64,000 bases of DNA. Source: Pseudomonas putida (lineage in GTDB: Bacteria > Pseudomonadota > Gammaproteobacteria > Pseudomonadales > Pseudomonadaceae). Positions within the stretch are counted from its first letter, which is position 1; each line of letters starts with the position of its first letter. Both the position numbers and the translations under genes were made by a program. The DNA lies in the NCBI GenBank assembly GCA_041879295.1, contig CP047152.1, positions 579,501 to 643,500 on the forward strand, read 5' to 3'. The notes beneath the pieces are model-generated. The model had not been told where the DNA came from, did no database searches, and saw only the letters and a list, made by a program, of their open reading frames with translations. Positions 37,708 to 46,998 of this stretch are shown piece by piece.

Positions 37708-39723
37708 ATGCAGAGCAATCACTTCACTCGCCATGCCCGGCAGGTCCATAGCGTTGCCCATGGTGGGGCTGGGGAGGGCGGCAGTGACCCGTCCATCGCC
37801 CGTTCCTGGCTGCGCTGCCTGGAGGACTACCACCTCGACCCGGCGGTGATCGAAGCCCCGGTGGTGCTTGAGCATGGGCGCCTGCTGGAAAGCCGCGAGC
37901 GCCTGCACCAGGTGCTGCAAATTGCCGACCATGAAATGAACAGCCTGCACCAGCAGCTTTCCGGTGCGGGCCACGCGGTGCTGCTGACCGACGCCCGCGG
38001 GGTGATCCTCAACTGCGTCAGTGCCCCCACCGAGCGGCGCAGCTTCGAACAGGCCGGGCTGTGGCTGGGCGCCGACTGGAGCGAGGCGCGCGAGGGCACC
38101 AATGGCATCGGCACCTGCCTGGTCGAACGCCAGGCGCTGACCATCCACCAGAACGAGCACTTCCGTGGCCGTCACACCGGCCTGACCTGCTCGGCCAGCC
38201 CGGTGTTCGACCCGCATGGCGAACTGCTGGCGGTACTCGACGTGTCCTCGGCGCGCCCCGACGTATCGCGGCAAAGCCAGTTCCACACCATGGCATTGGT
38301 CAACCTGTCGGCGAAGATGATCGAAAGCTGCTATTTCCTGCGCCATTTCGAGCAGCAATGGTTATTGCGTTTTCACCTGCAAGCCGAGTCGGTCGGCCTG
38401 TTCAGTGAAGGCTTGCTGGCGTTCGACGGCGATGGCCGCATTTGCGCTGCGAACCAAAGCGCACTGAACCTGCTGGGCACGGTACGGGGTGGCGTGCTGG
38501 GCAAACCGTTGGAGTGCTTTTTCGCGTGCAGCCATGACGAAATGTTCAGCCGTGCCACGCCCGGAGGCAGCACTGCCTGGCCGCTGCGCACCCTGGATGG
38601 TCGCCAGGTGTTCGCCAGCCTGCGGGGGCAGGCCCGGGCGCCGGTTTGGTCAGTGCCGGCCGCCCAGCCGCGGCCTGCACGTGAAGTGGAGCCGCTGGTC
38701 TGTCTGCTGGACCCTGCGTTGCAAAATGATTTCCGCCGCAGCGTGCGGGTGTTCGAGCGCGATGTGCCATTGCTGCTGCGCGGCGAGACCGGCTGTGGCA
38801 AGGAGGCGTTCGCCCAGGCTGTGCACCAGGCCAGTGAGCGGCGCGGCAAACCGTTCGTCGCCATCAACTGCGCTTCTATCCCGGAAAGCCTGATCGAGAG
38901 TGAGCTGTTCGGGTACCGCGGCGGCAGTTTTACCGGCGCGCGCAAGGAGGGCATGCGCGGCAAGCTGTTGCAGGCCGACGGCGGCACCTTGCTGCTGGAC
39001 GAGATCGGCGACATGCCGCTTGCCCTGCAAACCCGCCTGCTGCGGGTGCTGGAGGAGCGCCAGGTGGTGCCGATCGGGGGAGAGCCACAGGCGGTGGACG
39101 TGCGCATCGTCAGCGCTACGCACCGTGACCTGCTGGAACGGGTTGAACAGGGCAGTTTCCGCGAGGACCTGTATTACCGCCTCAATGGCCTGGAGGTGGC
39201 GTTGCCGGCGGTGCGAGAACGCAGTGACAAGGCGCAGTTGCTGGACTTTCTGCTACGCCAGGAGACGCAGGGGCAACGCATAGACATCGAGCCCAGGGCG
39301 CGACAGGCGTTGCTCGAATTTACCTGGCCGGGGAACGTGCGGCAGATGCGCAATGTGCTGCGTACTTTGGTGGCGCTTTGCGAAGATGCCCGCATTACCT
39401 TTGCGGACCTCCCCGCGGTCATCCGCTCCAGCCCACCTACCGTGAGGGCGGGTGAGCCCGTGAAGATGTCCGACCAGGCAATAGAGGGCGAGGGCGTTGC
39501 CCTCGTTCGCGGGCAAGACCGCTCCCACAGGTCCGCCGGTGCCGCAGAGATTGAGGGTGAATCTGTAGGGGCCGAGGTTCTGCTCGACGCGGAGCGGCAA
39601 GCGCTGAAGGAGGTCCTGGAGGCAAAACACTGGCATCTCACCCGCGTCGCCGAGCACTTGGGCATCAGCCGCAATACCTTGTATCGAAAACTGCGCAAAC
39701 ACGGCATTACCAGGGGCGACTGA
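37708..39723 (+). CDS. sigma-54-dependent activator with GAF domain (AcoR-like)
   Basis: The 671-residue regulator has a GAF sensory part (about 70-215: TNGIGTCLVE, FRGRHTGLTCSASPVFDPHGELLAVLDVS), a PAS-like part (about 230-310), an AAA+ domain with Walker A GETGCGKE (359-366), the sigma-54 contact loop GSFTGA (406-411, usually GAFTGA) and DEIGD (431-435), and a Fis-type helix-turn-helix (HLTRVAEHLGISRNTLYRKL). It begins with GGAG nine bases before the ATG. It is divergent from exaC and probably activates it in response to an alcohol or aldehyde. The linker before the DNA-binding domain contains a translated REP element. Confidence 0.9.
   Translation: MQSNHFTRHARQVHSVAHGGAGEGGSDPSIARSWLRCLEDYHLDPAVIEAPVVLEHGRLLESRERLHQVLQIADHEMNSLHQQLSGAGHAVLLTDARGVILNCVSAPTERRSFEQAGLWLGADWSEAREGTNGIGTCLVERQALTIHQNEHFRGRHTGLTCSASPVFDPHGELLAVLDVSSARPDVSRQSQFHTMALVNLSAKMIESCYFLRHFEQQWLLRFHLQAESVGLFSEGLLAFDGDGRICAANQSALNLLGTVRGGVLGKPLECFFACSHDEMFSRATPGGSTAWPLRTLDGRQVFASLRGQARAPVWSVPAAQPRPAREVEPLVCLLDPALQNDFRRSVRVFERDVPLLLRGETGCGKEAFAQAVHQASERRGKPFVAINCASIPESLIESELFGYRGGSFTGARKEGMRGKLLQADGGTLLLDEIGDMPLALQTRLLRVLEERQVVPIGGEPQAVDVRIVSATHRDLLERVEQGSFREDLYYRLNGLEVALPAVRERSDKAQLLDFLLRQETQGQRIDIEPRARQALLEFTWPGNVRQMRNVLRTLVALCEDARITFADLPAVIRSSPPTVRAGEPVKMSDQAIEGEGVALVRGQDRSHRSAGAAEIEGESVGAEVLLDAERQALKEVLEAKHWHLTRVAEHLGISRNTLYRKLRKHGITRGD
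39506..39531 (+). repeat. REP core inside a coding region
   Basis: The segment matches the P. putida REP core with one change (TTCGCGGGCAAGACCGCTCC). It is translated as residues about 600-608 in the linker between the AAA+ and DNA-binding domains of the sigma-54 activator. Confidence 0.85.
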
Positions 39724-39789
39724 GCGAAACAGCGGGTGCGATTTGTCGCGCCCTGGGCTACCCTGCCTCGATGTTTTGCGAGGTCGACC

Positions 39790-41139
39790 ATGCATATTCA
39801 CATTCTCGGTATTTGCGGCACTTTCATGGGTTCGCTGGCGGTGCTGGCCAAGGAACTTGGCCACCGCGTCACCGGCTCCGACGCCAACGTCTATCCCCCG
39901 ATGAGCACCCAGCTCGAAGCCCAGGGTATCGAGCTGACCCAAGGCTATGACCCGGCCCAGCTGGACCCGGCGCCAGACCTGGTGGTCATCGGTAACGCCA
40001 TGTCGCGCGGCAACCCAGCGGTTGAATACGTGCTGAACAAGGGCCTGCCCTACGTCTCCGGCCCGCAGTGGCTGGCCGATCACGTGCTGCAAGGTCGCTG
40101 GGTGCTGGCCGTTGCCGGCACTCACGGCAAGACCACCACCAGCAGCATGCTGGCCTGGGTGCTGGAGCACGCTGGCATGAGCCCGGGCTTCCTGATTGGT
40201 GGTGTGCCGCAGAACTTCTCGGTGTCGGCCCGTTTGGGCGACACGCCGTTCTTTGTGGTGGAGGCCGACGAGTACGACAGCGCCTTCTTCGACAAGCGCT
40301 CGAAGTTCGTCCACTATCACCCGCGTACTGCGATCCTCAACAACCTTGAGTTCGATCACGCAGACATCTTCCCGGACCTGGCCTCGATCGAGCGGCAGTT
40401 CCACCACTTGGTGCGCACTATCCCCAGCGAAGGCCTGGTCATCCACCCGACCACCGAGCAAGCGCTGGAGCGTGTGATCGGCATGGGCTGCTGGACCCCT
40501 GTGCAAACCACCGGTGAGGGCGGCCAGTGGCAAGCCCGCCTGCTCAGCCCCGATGGCTCGCGCTTTGAAGTACTGTTCGAGGGCGAAGTGCAGGGTGTGG
40601 TGGACTGGGCGCTGACCGGCCAGCACAACGTCGCCAACGCCTTGGCCACCCTGGCAGCCGCGCGTCATGTGGGCGTGGTGCCAGCCATGGGCATTGACGG
40701 CCTGAGTGCTTTCAAGAGCGTCAAGCGGCGCATGGAGAAGGTTGCCGAAGTACAAGGTGTGACCATCTACGATGACTTCGCCCACCATCCGACTGCCATT
40801 GCCACCACGCTCGACGGCCTGCGCAAGCGGGTGGGGGAGGCGCCTGTGATCGCGGTGATCGAGCCACGCTCCAACTCGATGAAACTCGGTGCCCACCGTG
40901 ACGGCCTGCCAGAAAGCGTCAACGACGCCGACCAGGTGATCTGGTATGCGCCGGCCAACCTCGGCTGGGACCTGGCTGCCACCGCCGCGCAGTGCAAGGT
41001 GCCGAGCGTGGTGGCCGATAGCCTCGAAGCGATCATCGAGCGGATCAAAGGCCAGGCTCGCCCAGGCACCCATGTGGTGATCATGAGCAACGGCGGCTTC
41101 GGCGGCCTGCACGGCAAGCTGGCCGAGGCGCTGAAGTGA
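39790..41139 (+). CDS. mpl: UDP-MurNAc:L-alanyl-gamma-D-glutamyl-meso-diaminopimelate ligase
   Basis: The 449-residue Mur-ligase-like enzyme recycles cell-wall tripeptide. It has [17 protein letters not shown], the ATP loop [41 protein letters not shown] and [12 protein letters not shown] start at 39790 (MHIHILG), the family start. Its last four bases overlap ubiX. Confidence 0.95.
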   Translation: MHIHILGICGTFMGSLAVLAKELGHRVTGSDANVYPPMSTQLEAQGIELTQGYDPAQLDPAPDLVVIGNAMSRGNPAVEYVLNKGLPYVSGPQWLADHVLQGRWVLAVAGTHGKTTTSSMLAWVLEHAGMSPGFLIGGVPQNFSVSARLGDTPFFVVEADEYDSAFFDKRSKFVHYHPRTAILNNLEFDHADIFPDLASIERQFHHLVRTIPSEGLVIHPTTEQALERVIGMGCWTPVQTTGEGGQWQARLLSPDGSRFEVLFEGEVQGVVDWALTGQHNVANALATLAAARHVGVVPAMGIDGLSAFKSVKRRMEKVAEVQGVTIYDDFAHHPTAIATTLDGLRKRVGEAPVIAVIEPRSNSMKLGAHRDGLPESVNDADQVIWYAPANLGWDLAATAAQCKVPSVVADSLEAIIERIKGQARPGTHVVIMSNGGFGGLHGKLAEALK

Positions 41140-41765
41140 GCGGGCCGGAACGCATCACCCTGGCCATGACGGGCGCCTCGGGTGCCCAGTATGGCCTTCG
41201 CCTGCTCGATTGCCTGGTACGCGAAGACCGCGAGGTGCACTTCCTGATCTCCAAGGCCGCACAGTTGGTGATGGCCACTGAGACGGATGTTGTGTTGCCG
41301 GCCAAGCCCCAGGCGATGCAGGCGTTTCTGACTGAATACACCGGCGCGGCCGACGGGCAGATCCGCGTGTATGGCAAGGAAGACTGGATGTCGCCGGTAG
41401 CCTCGGGTTCTGGCGCCCCGGCGGCAATGGTGGTGGTCCCCTGTTCCACTGGCACTTTGTCGTCCATCGCCACTGGCGCCTGCAACAACCTGATCGAGCG
41501 GGCTGCCGACGTCACCCTCAAGGAGCGGCGTCAACTGATCCTGGTGCCACGCGAAGCGCCATTCTCCACCATCCACCTGGAAAACATGCTCAAGCTGTCG
41601 CAAATGGGCGCGGTCATCTTGCCGGCGGCTCCGGGGTTCTATCACCAGCCGCAGACCATCGACGACCTGGTCGACTTTGTCGTGGCGCGTATCCTCAACC
41701 TGCTGAACATCCCCCAGGACATGTTGCCACGTTGGGGCGAGCACCACTTCGGGGTGGATGATTGA
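41136..41765 (+). CDS. ubiX: flavin prenyltransferase
   Basis: The 209-residue enzyme makes prenylated FMN, the cofactor of UbiD-type decarboxylases in ubiquinone synthesis. It shows [17 protein letters not shown], the [16 protein letters not shown] region and [15 protein letters not shown] (here as [16 protein letters not shown]). It starts at a GTG overlapping mpl. Confidence 0.95.
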   Translation: MSGPERITLAMTGASGAQYGLRLLDCLVREDREVHFLISKAAQLVMATETDVVLPAKPQAMQAFLTEYTGAADGQIRVYGKEDWMSPVASGSGAPAAMVVVPCSTGTLSSIATGACNNLIERAADVTLKERRQLILVPREAPFSTIHLENMLKLSQMGAVILPAAPGFYHQPQTIDDLVDFVVARILNLLNIPQDMLPRWGEHHFGVDD

Positions 41766-42049
41766 AGCGAGCACTGGCGGGGTTGCTGGCGCTTGTGATG
41801 CTGAGTGGGTGCGCCACTGTGCGCACGCTGGATGCCAACAAGCCCGGCGCACCAGTGGTGTATGCCGGTACCCGGCTGGATTTGTATGTGATCAATGGCG
41901 GGTGTTGCCCGCGGGATCATTACGGGGCGGACGCTCCGGCGTATCCGCGCCTGGATCTGCCCGGCAGCATGCTGCTCGATACCCTGTTGCTGCCGTTGTC
42001 TTTGCTGACAGCGGCCGGCATAGGCTTCCAGGCTACCGGCGGCCTGTGA
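41762..42049 (+). CDS. YceK/YidQ-like small lipoprotein
   Basis: The 95-residue protein starts at a TTG overlapping the ubiX stop. It has a lipoprotein signal with LSGC (Cys17) and a C-terminal hydrophobic segment ([21 protein letters not shown]), plus [14 protein letters not shown], the pattern of YceK/YidQ proteins. Function unknown; an outer-membrane location is likely. Confidence 0.82.
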   Translation: MKRALAGLLALVMLSGCATVRTLDANKPGAPVVYAGTRLDLYVINGGCCPRDHYGADAPAYPRLDLPGSMLLDTLLLPLSLLTAAGIGFQATGGL

Positions 42050-42050
42050 T

Positions 42051-42142
42051 GGCCTCTTCGCAGGCACGCCCATTGCTACTGTTGAGTAGTCACTGGAAGA
42101 TTATCGAGACCCTGTGGGAGCGGGCGTGCCCGCGAAGAGGCC
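42051..42142. repeat. REP elements, one degenerate and one intact
   Basis: GGCCTCTTCGCAGGCACGCC is a partial core, and 35 bp on CCTGTGGGAGCGGGCGTGCC..CGCGAAGAGG is intact and inverted. They lie between convergent genes. Confidence 0.8.
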
Positions 42143-42156
42143 TGCACAAGCGAAGC

Positions 42157-42801
42157 CTAGATCCTGCCCAGCTTGCGCAACTCATCCGACTCCACAACCC
42201 GCACGCCGTCTTCTTCCTCCAGCGCCAGCCGCCACAGGGCCCGCGCCAGGGTACAAGCCTCGATTCCCCGGTACTTCCCGGGTATCAACTTGGAAAACGG
42301 CGCCACAAGCTGTTCAGTCAGCCGTGGCTCCAGCCGCTCGCCCAGCAGGAATGAGGGCCGCACGATGGTCAGCTGTGGCCAGTCCTGAGCCTTGAGCGCT
42401 TCTTCCATCTCGCCCTTGATCCGGTTATAGAAAATTGACGACTTGGGGTCGGCGCCCACTGCACTGACCACCAGCAGATGCCGCGCACCCATTTCCCGGG
42501 CACGCTTGCTGAAGGCGACCACCATGTCCAGATCCACTGCGCGAAAAGCCGATTCGGAACCCGCCTGCTTCAGCGTGGTGCCCAGGCAGCAATAGGCGAT
42601 GTCGACCCGCCCGGCTAGTTGCGGAAGGAACACCGCCGGGTCGCCCACCGGGTTTTCCAGGTGCGGGTGCTCGGCCAATGGTCGGCGCGTAGGCGCCAGT
42701 ACACGGGTGATGGTGGGCTCGTTGAGCAAGCGGTCCAGTAGGTGTTCACCGGTCAGGCCGGTGGCTCCGGCAAGCAGGACATGCTGAGGCGTCAAGTACA
42801 T
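42157..42801 (-). CDS. NAD(P)-binding oxidoreductase-like protein (atypical SDR)
   Basis: The 214-residue protein has the Rossmann loop [18 protein letters not shown] and [43 protein letters not shown] and [13 protein letters not shown]. This is the HTATIP2/YbjT-like atypical short-chain group. The YxxxK pair is present (Y..R-I-K). Substrate unknown; some relatives are regulators or quinone-linked chaperones. Confidence 0.82.
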   Translation of the reverse strand: MYLTPQHVLLAGATGLTGEHLLDRLLNEPTITRVLAPTRRPLAEHPHLENPVGDPAVFLPQLAGRVDIAYCCLGTTLKQAGSESAFRAVDLDMVVAFSKRAREMGARHLLVVSAVGADPKSSIFYNRIKGEMEEALKAQDWPQLTIVRPSFLLGERLEPRLTEQLVAPFSKLIPGKYRGIEACTLARALWRLALEEEDGVRVVESDELRKLGRI

Positions 42802-42828
42802 GATGTCTCTCCCTTGTTACACACAAGT

Positions 42829-44562
42829 CTAGTGAGTGCCGGGCGTTTTTGCCTGTTCCCTCACGTTGGCCTGTGCGGCGTTACGCAACGCTTCTTCGGC
42901 TTGTTGCTGGCGCAGGTGCTGCCAGTGCTCAAGCACGGCGGGCGGAGCCCACAGCTGCGGCTCGGAGGCCTCGAAGCCTTCCCTATGTTCTCTTTCGGCA
43001 ACGCTGGCGCGCGCCAGTTCAAACGCCTGTTTCAGGTCGTCGGTCTGGTTCAGCGCTTCCGCGAACAGGGCATCGCCAAAGTAGGTGAAGTCGGCTTCTT
43101 CCGAACAACCGAAGGAGACGCGGTCGGCCCGGGCAGCGGTCATGATCAGCGTGCGCTCGTCTTTGAGCGGGGCGATATAGCCCCCTGAATAGCAGGCAGA
43201 GATGACGATTACCTTGTCGCGATCCTTCAGCGGGGCCAGGGCAGTGGCCAGCTCGTCAGCAGAAAGATCGGCCAGTTGCAGGCGGGGCTGGTCGAGCACC
43301 AGTTGGTGGTCCTGGCTGCCATGGCTGGTGAGGTAGATGAACACCAGGTCTTCGGGGCCGCTGCGCTCTGCCAGGGTGGTGGCGGCGCGGGACAGGTTCT
43401 CGCGTGTGGCCATGGGGCGTGTGGCCATGTGGTCGCGGTGGTTGACCAGCGTGACCTGGCCACTCGCGCCAAAGCGCACCTTGAGCATGTTGCTGACGTA
43501 GTCGGCTTCGCGCAGGAATACGCTTTGCTGGCCATCGCCGGCCACTACCAGGCTATACAGCTGGATCGGTGGCGCCGAGCGTGGTACCCGAGCCAGTGCC
43601 TCGTTCAGCAACCGGCCCTGGTTGAGCAAAGCCAGGTCCAGTGGGTCTGGTAGCAGCTTGCCATTTTGGTCGCGCACGCGCACGCCGTTGGCCCATGTTC
43701 CGCTTTCGACCTTGCCACTGGCCAGGATCAGTCGCCCGTGGCCATGGTAGGCATCGTTCAGGAACCCGCCGATGTACTTGCTGCCGTCGGGCAGTTGCAG
43801 GCTGCCTTGGCCCGACAGGTGCCAGTCGGCGAACTCACCCTTGTAGTGGCTGCCATCGCTGCCCAGCAGTTCCCCTTCGCCGTTCAGCGAGCCGTCCTTG
43901 AATTCCCCGATCCACACATCGCCATCGGCATTTTCGTAGCGGCCACGGCCCTCCAGGCGGTTGTCCTTGAACTCGCCGATGTACTGCTCGCCATCAACGC
44001 TGTCGTAGGTGCCGGCGCCTTGTAGCTGGCCGTTGACGAAGAGGCCGCTGAACTGGTTGCCGCTGGCATCGCTGCGCACCCCGGCGCCGTTGGGCTTGCC
44101 CTTGGCGAACAAGCCTTGATAGCGACTGCCGTCGGCCAGCTCCAGCTGGCCTGCGCCGTCGTACAGGTCGTCCTTGAACTGGCCGCGGTAGGTCTGGTCG
44201 GCTTGTTTGAGGGTGCCCTCGCCGTCGCGGCGGCCGTGGCGGAAGGTGCCGCTATAGTGGCTGCCCGGGGTGGTCAGGTCGCCCAGGCCCTGAAACAGCC
44301 CCTCGGCGAACTGGCCGCGGTAGACCTCGCCGTTCTGGCCATGCCATTCGCCCTGGCCGTGCCACTGGCCGTCCTTGAAGCTGCCGGCGTACCAGCTGCC
44401 GTTGGGGTAGTCGATTCGGCCCTCGCCCTGCAGCAGGCCATTGACCACCTGCCCCCGGTAACGCCCACCGTCAGGCAGCCGTGCGTCCGGCGGGAGCAGC
44501 GATTCGCCATCGCCACAGGCGGCGAGCAGCAGGACCAGGGTAATGGGGAGCAATGGACGCAT
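42829..44562 (-). CDS. lipoprotein with MORN repeats and a C13/caspase-like protease domain
   Basis: The 577-residue protein has a lipoprotein signal with Cys16 (LLLAAC). Residues 34-295 are eleven MORN repeats plus a partial one (for example YRGQFAEGLFQGLGDL at 81, YIGEFKDNRLEGRGRY at 194). Residues about 335-530 form a clan CD cysteine protease of family C13: His414 in YLTSHGSQDH and Cys457 in VISACYSGGY. Both catalytic residues are in place, so it should be active. I start at 44562, since the preceding frame lies in a REP region. MORN repeats bind lipids or partner proteins. The substrate and partners are unknown. Confidence 0.9.
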   Translation of the reverse strand: MRPLLPITLVLLLAACGDGESLLPPDARLPDGGRYRGQVVNGLLQGEGRIDYPNGSWYAGSFKDGQWHGQGEWHGQNGEVYRGQFAEGLFQGLGDLTTPGSHYSGTFRHGRRDGEGTLKQADQTYRGQFKDDLYDGAGQLELADGSRYQGLFAKGKPNGAGVRSDASGNQFSGLFVNGQLQGAGTYDSVDGEQYIGEFKDNRLEGRGRYENADGDVWIGEFKDGSLNGEGELLGSDGSHYKGEFADWHLSGQGSLQLPDGSKYIGGFLNDAYHGHGRLILASGKVESGTWANGVRVRDQNGKLLPDPLDLALLNQGRLLNEALARVPRSAPPIQLYSLVVAGDGQQSVFLREADYVSNMLKVRFGASGQVTLVNHRDHMATRPMATRENLSRAATTLAERSGPEDLVFIYLTSHGSQDHQLVLDQPRLQLADLSADELATALAPLKDRDKVIVISACYSGGYIAPLKDERTLIMTAARADRVSFGCSEEADFTYFGDALFAEALNQTDDLKQAFELARASVAEREHREGFEASEPQLWAPPAVLEHWQHLRQQQAEEALRNAAQANVREQAKTPGTH

Positions 44563-44661
44563 GGCAAGGACCGGGCAATAGGTCTGCCGAGTATGACGCA
44601 GAATGGGGTCCTGAGACAGCGAGCCCATGTGTCGGCGCACAGCCTTGGAACCTTGCGCGTG

Positions 44662-44750
44662 CCCTGTAGGAGCGGCTTCAGCCGCGAACACCGGCGAAGC
44701 CGGTGCCCTCAACCGTGTTGCTTCTTCGCGGGCGCGCCCGCTCCCACAGG
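44662..44750. repeat. REP element pair (inverted)
   Basis: CCTGTAGGAGCGGCTTCAGCC..GCGAA and CTTCGCGGGCGCGCCCGCTCC..ACAGG lie between the MORN-protease start and the adh stop. The first has a GGCTTCAGCC core. Confidence 0.85.
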
Positions 44751-44774
44751 TGCCACGTTGCCTTCAAGGTGCAA

Positions 44775-45863
44775 TCAGCGCACACCCGGTGAAACGATGA
44801 TCTTCACATTCTCCTCTTTGTTGTTCACCAGTTCCTCGAAGCCCAGCTCGACAATCTGCTCCAATCCGATCCGGCCGGTTACCAGCGGGCGAATATCCAG
44901 ACGACCATCAGCAATGAAGGCAATCACGTCGGCAAACTCGCCGTTGTACGCCAACGCCCCCAGCACCTGCTTCTCGGTGGACACCAGCTCGAAGAAGTTG
45001 AACTCGCTGGGCTCTTCGAAAATACCCACCAGCACGCACTTGCCTGCTTTGCGGATGGTGTCGATGGCCAGCTTGGCCGTATGTTTGTTGCCGATGCACT
45101 CAAAACTCACATCGGCGCCCAGCCCTGCTGTCAGTGCGCGGATTTCCGCCTGGGCATCGCACTGGCTGGGGTCCAGCACAACGTTGGCGCCTACCTCTTT
45201 GGCTTTGGCTTTGCGCGCAGAGGACATTTCAAGGGCGATGACCTGCGCCGCCCCCGCAGCCTTGGCGCACATGATGGTGCAAAGGCCGATGGTGCCGGCC
45301 CCCACCACTACAACGGTTTGCCCAAGCAGGCTGCCGGCCTTTTTCACCGCGTGCATACCCACCGCCAGTGGTTCGATCAGTGCCCCGGCTTCGGCAGGGA
45401 AGCCCTGCGGCAGCCGGTAGAGCAGGTTGGCGGGCACGTTGACCAGCTCGGCGAACGCACCGTTGTTCATCAGGCCGGTGAACGCCAGGCGCTCGCAGAT
45501 GTTGTACAGGCCATGGGTGCAGTAATAGCAGGTGCCGCAATGCTGGCAGGCGTCTGCCGCCACCGGGTCGCCTACGGCATAGCCCTCCACGCCTTCGCCA
45601 AGCTTGGCGATGTGGCCGCAGAATTCGTGGCCGAGGATACACTGGCCCTGAATGCCGGTCAGCGGGTGCGGGGCCTCTACCGGGATGAACACCGGGCCGG
45701 CAACATACTCGTGCAGGTCGGAGCCGCAGATGCCGCACCAGTCCACCTTGATCTGCACCCAGCCCGGCGCAGGGTCGGCCGGCAAAGGTACCTGTTCGAC
45801 ACGAATATCGTTGCGGCCATGCCAGACGGCCGCGCGCATGTGGGTGTGGCTCAGGTCATTCAT
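44775..45863 (-). CDS. adh: 2,3-butanediol dehydrogenase (zinc-containing)
   Basis: The 362-residue medium-chain dehydrogenase has the catalytic zinc residues in WCGICGSDLHEY and GHEFCGHI, the structural zinc cysteines in CQHCGTCYYCTHGLYNIC, and VVVVGAGTIGLCTIM. It oxidises 2,3-butanediol to acetoin, feeding the aco enzymes encoded just upstream. It is 28 bp behind acoC, the last gene of the aco operon. Confidence 0.92.
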   Translation of the reverse strand: MNDLSHTHMRAAVWHGRNDIRVEQVPLPADPAPGWVQIKVDWCGICGSDLHEYVAGPVFIPVEAPHPLTGIQGQCILGHEFCGHIAKLGEGVEGYAVGDPVAADACQHCGTCYYCTHGLYNICERLAFTGLMNNGAFAELVNVPANLLYRLPQGFPAEAGALIEPLAVGMHAVKKAGSLLGQTVVVVGAGTIGLCTIMCAKAAGAAQVIALEMSSARKAKAKEVGANVVLDPSQCDAQAEIRALTAGLGADVSFECIGNKHTAKLAIDTIRKAGKCVLVGIFEEPSEFNFFELVSTEKQVLGALAYNGEFADVIAFIADGRLDIRPLVTGRIGLEQIVELGFEELVNNKEENVKIIVSPGVR

Positions 45864-45891
45864 TGTTGTTCTCCAGGCTCACGAAAAGGGC

Positions 45892-46998
45892 TTAGTGCTT
45901 GCGCAGGAATGCGAGCAGTTGCTGGTTGACCTGTTCGGCCGCCTCCATCTGCACCATGTGGCCGGCCTCTGGCAGCACCAGTACTTCGGCTTCCAGGCCC
46001 TCGGCATGGCTGGCCGGGATGATCGCATCCTTGCCACCCCACACCACCAGTGCCGGGTGATTGCCCAGTACCCCGCGCAAGTCGTGGCGCTGCCGGTCGC
46101 CGTCGGCGAGCGCGCCTGCCAGCTGCTGCAGGGCCTGGTCCACACCTTCCAGGCGCTTGAACTTGAGCATGTCCTCCAGCATTTGCCGGGTGACCAGCGC
46201 CGGGTCGGCAAACAACTGCACCATCTGCGGTTTGAGTGCATTGCGGTTGGCAGCGGTGACGAAACCTTGCAAGTACTGCCCGTTGATCGCTTCGCCCAGC
46301 CCGGCGCTGGCCACCAGGCTCAGGCTGGCTACCCGTTGCGGTGCCAGGCGCGCCACGTTGAGGCTGACGGCACCGCCCATGGAATGGCCGGCCAGGTGGG
46401 CCTTGGCGATGTCCAGGTGGTCGAGCAGGGCGAGCACGGTTTCGCTCAACTCATCCAGGTCGCCCCGCTGCAGGGCTTTGGCCGACTCGCCGTGGCCCGG
46501 CAGGTCGAGGGCGATGACCCGCCGCTCGGCAGCCAGTGCCGGGTGATTGAACAGCCAGTTGTTGAGGTCACCGCCAAACCCGTGCACCAGCACCAGCGGT
46601 GTGCCGCCTTCACCCAGCTCGAACCAGCGCAGCAGACGCCCGCCTACTTCCGCCTTCTGAGGGGCCGGCCCTTGGCTCTGGTCGGTGCCGCCTTCGGCGA
46701 CGAACTCGGCCTGGAAGCGCTGTACCACAGCATCGATCTCGGCCTCTTCTGCTTCGCCTTCGACGACCACCGCCAGCAGTGCGCCGACGGGCAGGGTTTC
46801 ATCCGGTTTGGCCACCTGGCGGCGCAGCACGCCGTTGAACGGCGCTTCGACGCTGCTGCTGATCTTGTCGGTCTCGACGTCCAGCACCTCGTCGCCCTTG
46901 CTGATTTCGTCACCTTCCTGCTTGAGCCAGGTGTCCACCCGGCCCTCGGTCATCGACAGGCCCCACTTGGGCATGGTCAGGGTATGGATCTGGCTCAT
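45892..46998 (-). CDS. acoC: acetoin dehydrogenase E2 component with alpha/beta-hydrolase domain
   Basis: The 368-residue protein has a lipoyl domain (1-80) with the lipoyl lysine Lys45 in ETDKI. It then has an alpha/beta-hydrolase domain (about 120-365): oxyanion HGFGGDLNNW, nucleophile Ser206 in GHSMGG, GGKDAIIP, and the final EAGHMVQME. AcoC differs from usual E2 acetyltransferases in having this fold. It transfers the acetyl group from cleaved acetoin to CoA. It overlaps acoB by four bases. Confidence 0.94.
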   Translation of the reverse strand: MSQIHTLTMPKWGLSMTEGRVDTWLKQEGDEISKGDEVLDVETDKISSSVEAPFNGVLRRQVAKPDETLPVGALLAVVVEGEAEEAEIDAVVQRFQAEFVAEGGTDQSQGPAPQKAEVGGRLLRWFELGEGGTPLVLVHGFGGDLNNWLFNHPALAAERRVIALDLPGHGESAKALQRGDLDELSETVLALLDHLDIAKAHLAGHSMGGAVSLNVARLAPQRVASLSLVASAGLGEAINGQYLQGFVTAANRNALKPQMVQLFADPALVTRQMLEDMLKFKRLEGVDQALQQLAGALADGDRQRHDLRGVLGNHPALVVWGGKDAIIPASHAEGLEAEVLVLPEAGHMVQMEAAEQVNQQLLAFLRKH

